NCBI GenBank assembly: GCA_946886075.1
Contig: CAMPHR010000005.1
Span: forward strand, 1 to 64,000
From: an uncultured Novosphingobium sp.
GTDB taxonomy: Bacteria > Pseudomonadota > Alphaproteobacteria > Sphingomonadales > Sphingomonadaceae
DNA: 64,000 nt
Direction of reading: 5' to 3'
Positions 30,821 through 38,015 of the stretch are shown piece by piece. The notes under the pieces were generated by a model, which was not told the origin of the DNA, searched no databases, and saw nothing but the letters and a program-made list of their open reading frames with translations. Numbering within the stretch: the stretch's first letter is position 1; each line of letters opens with the position of its first letter. Both the position numbers and the translations under genes were made by a program.

Positions 30821-30997
30821 CCGTCGCGCGTAGTCTCGCTGCTACCTTCCAACTGGTAGCTTTAGGGGGCGCCGGATAAGCTCGCAGGGGTGGCGATACG
30901 TCCGACAGTGCATCGACTGTGAAGGAAATTCCCAAAGATTCTCTGAAGATGCATCAGCGCAGCGAAAAAGCGCTTCCGATTAGCCGGTGCGCGCTGT

Positions 30998-31213
30998 TCA
31001 GTTTTTGCGGCGCAAGCTGTCTGCCGCGTCCTGAGCGGCATTGCTGACTATGCGCGCAGCACTGTCAGCCGATTCAGCGGCTTCGGTGATGACGCGGCTT
31101 TCCTTGTCCTCGCGTTCTTTGGTGAGGTAGAAAAAACCGATCGCGAGGATCAGAGCGATAGCAACCAGCGCGAAAATCAAGCCGCTACCGCGTGATCGTT
31201 CCGCGTGGATCAT
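30998..31213 (-). CDS. Small single-helix membrane protein
   Basis: Protein of 71 aa (from ATG 31213) or 90 aa (from ATG 31270). A short basic N-terminus (MIHAERSRGSG) is followed by one helix (LIFALVAIALILAIGFFYL), a charged stretch TKEREDKESR and an Ala/Ser-rich amphipathic tail ending DSLRRKN. I recognise no family. Both starts have a purine-rich site upstream. It lies 51 bases downstream of ecfG on the same strand and may be transcribed with it, hinting at a stress link (inference). Confidence 0.65.
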   Translation of the reverse strand: MIHAERSRGSGLIFALVAIALILAIGFFYLTKEREDKESRVITEAAESADSAARIVSNAAQDAADSLRRKN

Positions 31214-31321
31214 ATCGTCCGCACGCTCCTCGTCGCGAGGAGGGCGGTTTCTCCCTCCAGCCTCCACCATTGTCCTTCTCCCATGCCCCTCCCCACCCGG
31301 GGAGGTCCGCAGGAACCGGCA

Positions 31322-31990
31322 TTATACGTCATTGGCATCCTGATTGGAGTCCTGCCTTGTCTCCCGGCCTCGGCTTAGCCGATCGACATCGTCCATAATC
31401 TCGTCCAGCACAGCCGTATCGGTCGTTTCCTGCGTGCGCCGCGATGGAAGATTGCCGCTATCGAGTATCTGTTCGAGCGCCGCCCGGCCACGCGCGACGC
31501 GACTCTTGATCGTGCCGACAGCGACCCCGCAAATCTCTGCGGCCTCTTCATAAGCAAAGCCGCCTGCACCCACGAGGATCAGAGCTTCGCGCTGAGGCTG
31601 AGGCAGTTGCAGAAGGGCGCGTTGCATGTCGGACAATTCGACATGCTTGTCCTGGCCAGCCGGAGCTGCGAGCAGACGGTCTGCGGTAAGATCGTCCCAA
31701 TCGCCCCGGAAACGGGACCGCCGCATCTGCGAAAGATAGTGGTTGCGCAGGATGATGAAGGTCCAGGCCCGCATGTTGGTGCCCGCCTGGAAACGGCCAC
31801 GCGCCGCCCACGCCTTCAACAGCGTTTCCTGAACGAGATCGTCGGCAACGTCGCGATTACCAGAAAGCGACCGGCCAAACGCACGTAGATGCGGGATTAC
31901 CGCAGCCAGTTCACGCTTGAAATCCGAATCAGAGAGCGACTGCCGCTCTTCTTCCTGGTGCTCCGCCTCTTGGCCAAGCCCTTCGCTCAT
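31322..31990 (-). CDS. ecfG: General stress response ECF sigma factor EcfG
   Basis: Alternative sigma factor (ECF15 group) of 222 aa that directs the alphaproteobacterial general stress regulon. The start is ATG 31990 with AGAGGG upstream. Region sigma2 spans RAFGRSLSGNRDVADDLVQE to TFIILRNHYLSQMRRSR, and region sigma4 includes LPQPQREALILVGAGGFAYE and AEICGVAVGTIKSRVARGRA. No sigma3 is present. An EcfG-type promoter lies about 280 bases upstream, before a small membrane protein gene, so ecfG is probably autoregulated. NepR (33428-33652) is its expected anti-sigma factor. Confidence 0.93.
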   Translation of the reverse strand: MSEGLGQEAEHQEEERQSLSDSDFKRELAAVIPHLRAFGRSLSGNRDVADDLVQETLLKAWAARGRFQAGTNMRAWTFIILRNHYLSQMRRSRFRGDWDDLTADRLLAAPAGQDKHVELSDMQRALLQLPQPQREALILVGAGGFAYEEAAEICGVAVGTIKSRVARGRAALEQILDSGNLPSRRTQETTDTAVLDEIMDDVDRLSRGRETRQDSNQDANDV

Positions 31991-32097
31991 GGGAACAACC
32001 CTCTTACTGGCTGTCGCCCTCGCCTCATGAACCGAAGCCGTCAAAGCCATATGTGCGTTCGCATCCTATACTCATTGTTTTACGGAACCAATGATGT

Positions 32098-32238
32098 TTA
32101 CCCGTAATAGCTCCACAGCACTATCAGCATGCCAATGATCACCAGCGGCAGCGATATGCCAAGAATGTACCGGACTATATGTGGTGTCGATCCTGACCGG
32201 GCGTCTTCAGTAGCAACGTGCTTTTCCTGTTCCGCCAT
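32098..32238 (-). CDS. 46-aa single-helix membrane protein in the stress locus
   Basis: Short gene starting at ATG 32238 immediately after a strong GGGAGGTAA ribosome site. The 46-aa product has a polar N-terminus (MAEQEKHVATEDARSGSTPH) and one C-terminal helix (YILGISLPLVIIGMLIVLW) ending SYYG. No named family is recognised. It is the first gene after an EcfG-type promoter (32268-32292) and lies 107 bases upstream of ecfG on the same strand. Its location between phyR and ecfG suggests a role in, or control by, the general stress response. Confidence 0.72.
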   Translation of the reverse strand: MAEQEKHVATEDARSGSTPHIVRYILGISLPLVIIGMLIVLWSYYG

Positions 32239-32267
32239 ATCTTACCTCCCGATCGTTACGCATGAAT

Positions 32268-32292
32268 AACGCGGAGGCGTGACCGGGGTTCC
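32268..32292 (-). promoter_or_regulatory. EcfG-type promoter upstream of small membrane gene and ecfG
   Basis: On the minus strand GGAAC (32292-32288), 16 bases, then CGTT (32271-32268), matching the EcfG consensus exactly. The predicted start of transcription is about 22 bases before the 46-aa gene. It would place ecfG under its own control. Confidence 0.75.
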
Positions 32293-32333
32293 GCTGCTCA
32301 CCTGGTCTTTTGCGGCAACCCCGGTGAAGTTGG

Positions 32334-33128
32334 TCAGGCGGGGGCCGTGGCTTCGTCGAAGAACAAGGCTTGCGAAATTGCCGCCTTGACCGTCGATCGC
32401 TGAAACGGCTTGGTGATGAGGAAGGTCGGCTCCGGGCGTTCGCCGGTCAGCAGACGCTCCGGGAAGGCGGTGATGAAGATGACCGGCACGGAAAATTCCG
32501 CAAGAATGTCCTTCACGGCATCGATGCCGCTGGAATCATCGGCCAGCTGAATATCGGCAAGCACCAGACCCGGGCGCTCCGCCATTGCTTCGCGAACTGC
32601 GTCCTCGCGTGTCACCGCGATGGCCGTTACTTCGTGACCGAGGTCGCGGACGATCGTTTCGATGTCCATGGCGATGATCGGCTCATCTTCGATGATCAGC
32701 ACCTTGGCGCGGGTTTGCGCCTCAATCTCGCTGAGCGCTTCCTCAACCAGAGCCTCGACATCCGCCGGGTCGAGCCCGATCAGATAAGCGACGTCATCGA
32801 CAGTAAAGCCTTCCAGAGCCGTCAGCAGCAGCGCCTGGCGCGGCAGCGGCGTGAGGCGTGCAAGACGAGCCTGCGCGACCGCCTCCTGCCCGTCGCTTCC
32901 AGTCAGCACGGGGCCGTCCTCCAGGTGCGAAGACGACCAGATTGCATGAAATGTCTTGTAGAGCCCGAGCCGCGGGTCGACGTCGGACGGGAATTCTTCG
33001 GGCGCTGCCACGATCGCTTCCAACGTCGCACGCACATAGGCGTCGCCATGCGCCTGGCTACCCGTCAGGGCACGAGCATAGCGACGCAAGAAAGGAAGGT
33101 GGGGGTGCAGTTGCTGTCCAAGCGACAT
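32334..33128 (-). CDS. phyR: General stress response anti-anti-sigma response regulator PhyR
   Basis: Master switch of the general stress response: when phosphorylated, its sigma-like domain binds NepR and frees EcfG. The 264-aa protein starts at ATG 33128 behind GGGAGAAG. The N-terminal sigma-like domain (about 1-135) has PHLPFLRRYARALTGSQAHG and LTPLPRQALLLTALEGFTVD, with the degenerate sigma4 shape typical of PhyR. The receiver domain (about 141-260) has VLIIEDEPIIAMD, phosphoacceptor Asp192 in LVLADIQLAD, and TKPFQRSTV. It faces nepR across a 299-base gap. Confidence 0.95.
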   Translation of the reverse strand: MSLGQQLHPHLPFLRRYARALTGSQAHGDAYVRATLEAIVAAPEEFPSDVDPRLGLYKTFHAIWSSSHLEDGPVLTGSDGQEAVAQARLARLTPLPRQALLLTALEGFTVDDVAYLIGLDPADVEALVEEALSEIEAQTRAKVLIIEDEPIIAMDIETIVRDLGHEVTAIAVTREDAVREAMAERPGLVLADIQLADDSSGIDAVKDILAEFSVPVIFITAFPERLLTGERPEPTFLITKPFQRSTVKAAISQALFFDEATAPA

Positions 33129-33271
33129 CTGTAAATCTTCTCCCAGCCCATAGGGCGCATTGCTAATCAACATTCGCTGCGCGGAAGGATGGATTGCCAA
33201 TGCCGATGTGGCAAGCCCCCGCCCCCTTTTCAGCCGCCCTGCGGACGGCGGCAAAAAATGCTTCGGGGATG

Positions 33272-33297
33272 GGAACCAACGAGGAAAAGATTTGTTT
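33272..33297 (+). promoter_or_regulatory. EcfG-type promoter upstream of nepR
   Basis: GGAAC at 33272-33276 and GTTT at 33294-33297, 17 bases apart (or 16 to TGTT), match the EcfG consensus. It lies in the phyR-nepR gap, reads toward nepR, and leaves a leader of about 125 bases. It would give negative feedback by raising the anti-sigma factor. Confidence 0.7.
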
Positions 33298-33427
33298 CAC
33301 TGCCGTTCGGTTTTTTAACTGAAATCTTGATTTTGATGTAAAGCTCCGCTGGCGGTCGATTGACGCCACGCGGGAAAGCCGCAAAAGAAAAGCCGATTGA
33401 CATGGTAGCGTTGCAGAGGGGCGTATT

Positions 33428-33652
33428 TTGGTTGCTTCAACGACGGAACGGGATGTGAAGGGAGGGGACAGGAAAGATGTCGGCGCCAACACCCCGGATT
33501 CGGGCGTGACTGGCAAAGCCTCCCCCAAGCGGCGCTCGGCTCCTGCCAAGGGTGACGGCGATGTCGCCAATGTCCTGCGTTCTGTCTATCAGCGCGCCGT
33601 GGACGAAGATATTCCCGCCGAAATGCTCGACCTTCTGCGGAAGCTGGATTAG
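33428..33652 (+). CDS. nepR: Anti-sigma factor NepR
   Basis: Small anti-sigma protein of 74 aa that holds EcfG until PhyR-P displaces it. The C-terminal helical core (NVLRSVYQRAVDEDIPAEML, then DLLRKLD) is the NepR signature; the N-terminal 45 residues are polar and probably disordered, as in known members. The start is probably TTG 33428, six bases after AGAGGGG; a stop in frame closes the upstream side and no ATG is available. A weak start would keep its level low. It faces phyR and is followed by the kinase-like gene on the same strand. Confidence 0.9.
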   Translation: MVASTTERDVKGGDRKDVGANTPDSGVTGKASPKRRSAPAKGDGDVANVLRSVYQRAVDEDIPAEMLDLLRKLD

Positions 33653-33705
33653 CATCGACCTTAGGGGTCGCTTGCATATGATGTCTCCCGACGGAGGGCA
33701 GATTG

Positions 33706-33813
33706 ATGCTTTTCGATACTGGCATAGGCGCGGGGCATGTCGCTTTGGTCGTGGTCGACTTTTCAGACCTTCCAGACCCTGAACCGGTCAATGCATATCT
33801 GATCATCGCATGA
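33706..33813 (+). CDS. Candidate 35-aa peptide between nepR and kinase gene
   Basis: ATG 33706 is eight bases after a GGAGGG ribosome site and opens a 35-codon frame (MLFDTGIGAGHVALVVVDFS and DLPDPEPVNAYLIIA). The composition is hydrophobic with acidic turns; no family is recognised. It is too short to judge by length. A leader peptide for the downstream gene is possible, and so is chance. Confidence 0.35.
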   Translation: MLFDTGIGAGHVALVVVDFSDLPDPEPVNAYLIIA

Positions 33814-33815
33814 AC

Positions 33816-33831
33816 GGGACGGCACCGTCCC
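33816..33831. promoter_or_regulatory. Perfect dyad before the PhyP-like gene
   Basis: GGGACGG-CA-CCGTCCC is a perfect seven-base inverted repeat 10-26 bases before the likely start at 33842. It could be an operator, or a tight RNA hairpin that would cover the ribosome site, which otherwise looks poor. No regulator can be named. Confidence 0.45.
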
Positions 33832-33841
33832 AACCAGTTGA

Positions 33842-35398
33842 TTGCTCGTGCGCAACCTGAACAGCCTCATCCAATCAACCGGCGTCAAGATGTTCCTCAT
33901 CCTGACTCTGGCCCTTTTGCCGCTGGGCCTCATAGCTCTGGTGGCATCGCTGCAGGCCATCCGCACTTCGGACCTGGAGAAGGAAGCCCTGCTGCGCGTG
34001 TCGGTGACGCAGAGCGCGCGCAAGCTGACGGAGGACCTGGCTTCGGACCGCACCGCTTTGATGCTGACCGCGAACGCGCTGGCCACCCGCAGCGAGGGAG
34101 CGGAAATGTGCCAGCGGCTTTCCATTTTCCTGACGTCGCATGACCGGGAAGGCGGCCGATATTATATCTATGATCGCAACGGGCAGCGTATTTGCGGATC
34201 TTCTCAGCCTGAGCCGCGCGGCCTGTCAGTGGGTGCGCGTTTTCATGGCGCGAAGGCGACGCTGCTCCCCGCTTCGGGCTATCTCGCCAGCCGCGTGGTC
34301 AGCGACAACAAGCAAGTGGTGGCGCTTGCCTATTATTCGCGCGCCTATCTCGAAAAGATAGCAAGCCCGACCACGGCCCTGCAGAACCGTCAGTTGAGCC
34401 TTGAGCAGGGCGACCATATGCTTGTCGTCAGTAAGCCTGCCAATGATTTGGGGGGCAAGAGCACCAGCTTGTCGGCTCGGCTCGATCCCCCGGATATCCT
34501 TCTCACCATGACCTTGCGCGACCCGCCGGTGACTCTCGCGCGGATGCTGTCGCTCTTCCTGCCTCTTGTCATGTGGTTCGCGGCAGCGGCGATTGGCTGG
34601 TTTGTCGTCAATCGGCTGCTCATTCGGCCCCTTGTGGTACTGCGCCGGACGGTCGCCGCCTATCATCCCGGCGAAGTGCTGGAACCCATGCGCCGCATCC
34701 GCACTCCGGCGCAGGAGATAGTGGCGCTAGGCGAAACCTTCCGCGAGATCAGTGAGGATGTGGCGACCCATGAGGCCGAAATGGCAGAAGGTCTCGACAC
34801 GCAGCGTAAACTGACGCGAGAGGTCCATCATCGCGTCAAGAACAACCTTCAGATCATCGCAAGCCTCATCAGCCTGCATGCCCGTGCTGCGCATGAACCG
34901 GAAGCGGTCGAAGCCTATGCTTCCATTCAGCGCCGCGTCGATGCGTTGTCGGTCGTGCATCGTAACCATTATGCGGAACTGGAGGAACATCGCGGCGTCG
35001 GCGTTCGCTCGCTGGTAAGCGAATTGTCCGCCAGCCTGCGCGGCACGGCACCGGCCGAAGCAAGGCGCTTTGGCATCCAGATCGATAGCGACAATCTTCA
35101 CATCAGCCAGGATGTCGCGGTGCCGATCGCATTCCTGCTTACGGAGCTGGTCGAACTTGCGATGTTGTCCAATCCCCGAACGGGTATGCGCATATCCGTC
35201 CAGCTAGAGCCTGGACGCGACGACAGAGCCGTCCTTCATCTGAGCTCACCAGCACTGCGTGGATCGGAGGCGATGAGCGCGCGGATAGAGGAGCGATATG
35301 GCCGCGTGCTGATTGGCCTTTCGCGGCAGCTGCGCGCACCGCTCGACCATGACCCCGTCGCTGGCGATTATGCCATCGCCATCAACGTCATTCCCTGA
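33842..35398 (+). CDS. HisKA_2 sensor protein with degenerate ATPase domain (PhyP-like)
   Basis: Membrane protein of up to 518 aa next to nepR, where sphingomonads carry the PhyR regulator PhyP. The start is TTG 33842 or GTG 33848. Two helices (about residues 16-36 and 235-258) flank an extracytoplasmic CHASE-like sensor of about 200 residues; then a linker and the HisKA_2 dimerisation box REVHHRVKNNLQIIASLISL. The C-terminal ATPase fold is eroded: the N box reads LLTELVELAM with no Asn, and no DDGxG-type motif is found. It may therefore be a phosphatase or scaffold for PhyR and not an autokinase (inference). Confidence 0.85.
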   Translation: MLVRNLNSLIQSTGVKMFLILTLALLPLGLIALVASLQAIRTSDLEKEALLRVSVTQSARKLTEDLASDRTALMLTANALATRSEGAEMCQRLSIFLTSHDREGGRYYIYDRNGQRICGSSQPEPRGLSVGARFHGAKATLLPASGYLASRVVSDNKQVVALAYYSRAYLEKIASPTTALQNRQLSLEQGDHMLVVSKPANDLGGKSTSLSARLDPPDILLTMTLRDPPVTLARMLSLFLPLVMWFAAAAIGWFVVNRLLIRPLVVLRRTVAAYHPGEVLEPMRRIRTPAQEIVALGETFREISEDVATHEAEMAEGLDTQRKLTREVHHRVKNNLQIIASLISLHARAAHEPEAVEAYASIQRRVDALSVVHRNHYAELEEHRGVGVRSLVSELSASLRGTAPAEARRFGIQIDSDNLHISQDVAVPIAFLLTELVELAMLSNPRTGMRISVQLEPGRDDRAVLHLSSPALRGSEAMSARIEERYGRVLIGLSRQLRAPLDHDPVAGDYAIAINVIP

Positions 35399-35401
35399 CT
35401 C

Positions 35402-36532
35402 TCAGGCCCGCTGATAATCTCGCCGAAAATCCGATGCGAAGGCGGAAAACCGGCCTTGTGCGATGCTGTCACGGATCTCCTGCATCAGCGCCTGGTAAAA
35501 GTGGATGTTGTGCTGTGTCATCAGCATGGCGCCCAGCATTTCGCCGGATTTCACCAGATGATGCAGATAGGCACGGCTCCAAGTTCCGCACACCGGGCAT
35601 GTGCAGCGGGGATCGAGCGGTGAGAGATCCTCTGCAAAGCGCGCGTTGCGGATGTTGAGCGGCCCCGCCCAGGTGAAGGCCTGACCATTGCGGCCGCTGC
35701 GGGTAGGCAAGACGCAATCGAACATGTCGATGCCCCGTTCGACAGCGCCAACGATGTCATCGGGCTTGCCCACGCCCATCAGATAGCGTGGCTTGTCCTG
35801 GGGCAGCATGTCGGGCGCATAATCGAGGCATGCGAACATGGCCTCCTGCCCCTCCCCTACCGCAAGGCCGCCGACGGCATATCCATCGAAACCGATCTCG
35901 GTCAGCTTCTGCGCTGAAACGCGCCTGAGATTTTCGTCGAGCGATCCCTGCTGGATGCCAAATAGCGCCGCCCGTTCGGCATGTTCCCCGCCAGCGTCGA
36001 AGCCATCGCGCGACCGCTTTGCCCAGCGCATCGATCGTTCCATGCTGTGCGCCGCTTCGTCATGGGTGCAGCCGTTCTTGGTGCACTCGTCGAACGCCAT
36101 GACGATATCGCTGTCGAGCAGGCGTTGGATTTCCATCGAGCGTTCGGGCGTCAGCATGTGGCGGGAGCCATCGATATGGCTGGCGAATGCGACGCCCTCC
36201 TCACTCATCTTCGTCAGCGCCGAAAGGCTCATGACCTGATAGCCGCCGCTGTCGGTCAGGATCGGCCTGTCCCAGCCCATGAAGCCATGCAATCCGCCCA
36301 GCCGCGCGACCCGCTCGGCTCCGGGACGGAGCATCAGATGATAGGTGTTGCCAAGGATGATGTCGGCGCCGGTAGCGCGGACCTCTGCTGGCCGCATCGC
36401 CTTGACCGTGGCAGCGGTGCCAACCGGCATGAAGGCCGGCGTGCGGATCTCGCCGCGGCGCATCTGGATCGCGCCGGTGCGGGCCTTGCCGTCGGTGGCG
36501 GCGATTGCGAAGGAAAAACGGGGCTGAGTCAC
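35402..36532 (-). CDS. tgt: tRNA-guanine (queuine) transglycosylase
   Basis: Replaces guanine-34 in GUN-anticodon tRNAs with the queuosine precursor preQ1. The start is GTG 36532 ([15 protein letters not shown], 376 aa); a GTG at 36550 is possible. Catalytic aspartates are in [12 protein letters not shown] and the nucleophile region [20 protein letters not shown] leading to [13 protein letters not shown]. The zinc site is [17 protein letters not shown]. Length and motif order are normal. Convergent with the PhyP-like gene, three bases apart. Other queuosine genes are not in the window. Confidence 0.96.
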   Translation of the reverse strand: MTQPRFSFAIAATDGKARTGAIQMRRGEIRTPAFMPVGTAATVKAMRPAEVRATGADIILGNTYHLMLRPGAERVARLGGLHGFMGWDRPILTDSGGYQVMSLSALTKMSEEGVAFASHIDGSRHMLTPERSMEIQRLLDSDIVMAFDECTKNGCTHDEAAHSMERSMRWAKRSRDGFDAGGEHAERAALFGIQQGSLDENLRRVSAQKLTEIGFDGYAVGGLAVGEGQEAMFACLDYAPDMLPQDKPRYLMGVGKPDDIVGAVERGIDMFDCVLPTRSGRNGQAFTWAGPLNIRNARFAEDLSPLDPRCTCPVCGTWSRAYLHHLVKSGEMLGAMLMTQHNIHFYQALMQEIRDSIAQGRFSAFASDFRRDYQRA

Positions 36533-36629
36533 GTTGCGCGCTCTAAGCACCGCGTAGAAAAGAGGGAACCGCTTTTTTCGTCAAAAGCGCGGCAAGGCGC
36601 GATCGGCTCTGCCCGCTCATGCTAACGGT

Positions 36630-36821
36630 TCAGCCAGCCTTGCGCACTCCGTCAAAGGCAATGACGGCATCCATGTTGAACCCTTCCAGCCTGCGATAAT
36701 TGCCGATGAAGCAAAGGCAGTCGGCCGACAGGTTCAGCCGCCAATTCTCCCCCTCCTCATCATGCAGCAGGAGCGTCACAATTTGTTGATCGGTGCGATG
36801 CTTGTCCATGCGCCGAGTCAT
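36630..36821 (-). CDS. Orphan 63-aa protein
   Basis: Short frame of 63 aa (MTRRMDKHRTDQQIVTLLLH onward to AVIAFDGVRKAG). No signal peptide or membrane helix; it contains two cysteines (ADCLCFIGN). No family is recognised. Two starts are possible (36821 and 36809), neither with a clear ribosome site. It is divergent from the rpfF-like gene, separated by an AT-rich region with a CtrA-like site. Possibly real, low certainty. Confidence 0.5.
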   Translation of the reverse strand: MTRRMDKHRTDQQIVTLLLHDEEGENWRLNLSADCLCFIGNYRRLEGFNMDAVIAFDGVRKAG

Positions 36822-36888
36822 AATTAATAAAGGTTAACAAGGCCCTGCCAACCAGTTATACATTTGTTCAACCAATGAGGTCGTTGCA

Positions 36889-36905
36889 TTAATGTCACGT
36901 TAACC
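36889..36905. promoter_or_regulatory. CtrA-type binding site upstream of rpfF-like gene
   Basis: TTAA, seven bases, then TTAACC matches the full CtrA consensus TTAA-N7-TTAAC. A further TTAA lies at 36907-36910 and another TTAAC at 36834-36838. TTAA is rare in this GC-rich genome, which makes the cluster notable. It is about 140 bases before the rpfF-like start. Confidence 0.55.
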
Positions 36906-37046
36906 ATTAACTTGCTGGCTTTTCGGAGGCTTACGCGCAACAGTAAGGAATAAAAAGGGTTAACACCGTGCGGTTTTTACAAGTCGCGGTTGCATCAGCC
37001 TGCGAACGCTGTTTTCTTCAGCCTGGGTCAAAATTCGGGGGCAAAG

Positions 37047-38006
37047 ATGATTGATTCCGGGCGATTTAGTCATGCGCGAGAACCGGTGAACGATCTGGCA
37101 CCGGACCATCTCGTGCCAGAGGAGGGTGTAACCTTGGCTGCCGTTACGGAAAGCCTGGCTGCTACATCCGACATTGGCAAATCCACGCTGTTCGATCTGG
37201 GTCAGATCGACGTCAGTTGGGACGCGTCGTTAGCGACGCTCTGGGCCTTCATGACGCCGACTCACCGGCCCAATTTCAGCCTCGCGCTGCTGCGCGACGT
37301 TCGGCATTGGTATGTCGAGAGCAAGCGGCTGTTCGACGGAGGCATGCTGCCGGTCCAATATATGGTCGCCGGATCGCGCTTTCCCGGCGTTTTCAATCTG
37401 GGCGGCGACCTTGAACTGTTCGCCAGTTGCATCGAGCGCGGCGATCTGCCCGGACTGGTCGATTACGGCCATGCCTGCATCGACGTGGTGAACCGCACCT
37501 GGCGCAACGGTGACCTGCCCGTCGTCTCGATCGCCCTTGCCCAGGGCGATGCGTTGGGCGGCGGGTTCGAGGCGCTTCTTTGCTTCGACATGGTTATTGC
37601 CGAGCGGAGCGCCCGCTTTGGCCTGCCCGAGATGCTGTTCGGCCTCTTCCCGGGCATGGGCGCCTATTCGATCCTCGCCCGTAAACTGGGCCGCCGGATG
37701 GCGGAACGCATGATCCTTTCTGGCAAGGTCTATACCGCCGAGGAAATGTACGACATCGGCGTAGTCACCATCCTTGTCGAGGATGGCGAGGGCGAGCAGG
37801 CCGTGCGTGACTATATCTCCAGCAATCGTCGGCATCACGCGGGGCATGTAGGCGTCTTCGAAGCGGGCCGCCGCGTCGATCCGCTCGAATATTCCGAGCT
37901 CAAAGACATCGTCGAAAACTGGGCCGCGACTGCTCTCAAACTGGACCCGACAGACCTGCGCATGATGCGCCGCCTGGCTTCTGCCCAGACGCGCCTCAGC
38001 AAATAA
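37047..38006 (+). CDS. rpfF: RpfF-like crotonase, putative diffusible signal factor synthase
   Basis: Crotonase-fold enzyme of 319 aa most like RpfF/DspI, which makes cis-2-unsaturated fatty acid signals (DSF) from acyl-ACP. The start is ATG 37047, six bases after GGGGG. The family core is present: AGSRFPGVFNLGGDLELFAS, ALAQGDALGGGFEALLCFDM, RSARFGLPEMLFGLFPGMGA, RMAERMILSGKVYTAEEM. Both catalytic glutamates of RpfF are kept, Glu175 in GGFEA and Glu195 in GLPEM, exactly 20 residues apart as in Xanthomonas. The N-terminal 60 residues are unlike RpfF. No rpfC/rpfG is visible. Convergent with a GGDEF-EAL gene, nine bases away. Confidence 0.82.
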   Translation: MIDSGRFSHAREPVNDLAPDHLVPEEGVTLAAVTESLAATSDIGKSTLFDLGQIDVSWDASLATLWAFMTPTHRPNFSLALLRDVRHWYVESKRLFDGGMLPVQYMVAGSRFPGVFNLGGDLELFASCIERGDLPGLVDYGHACIDVVNRTWRNGDLPVVSIALAQGDALGGGFEALLCFDMVIAERSARFGLPEMLFGLFPGMGAYSILARKLGRRMAERMILSGKVYTAEEMYDIGVVTILVEDGEGEQAVRDYISSNRRHHAGHVGVFEAGRRVDPLEYSELKDIVENWAATALKLDPTDLRMMRRLASAQTRLSK

Positions 38007-38015
38007 CAGGAAGCC

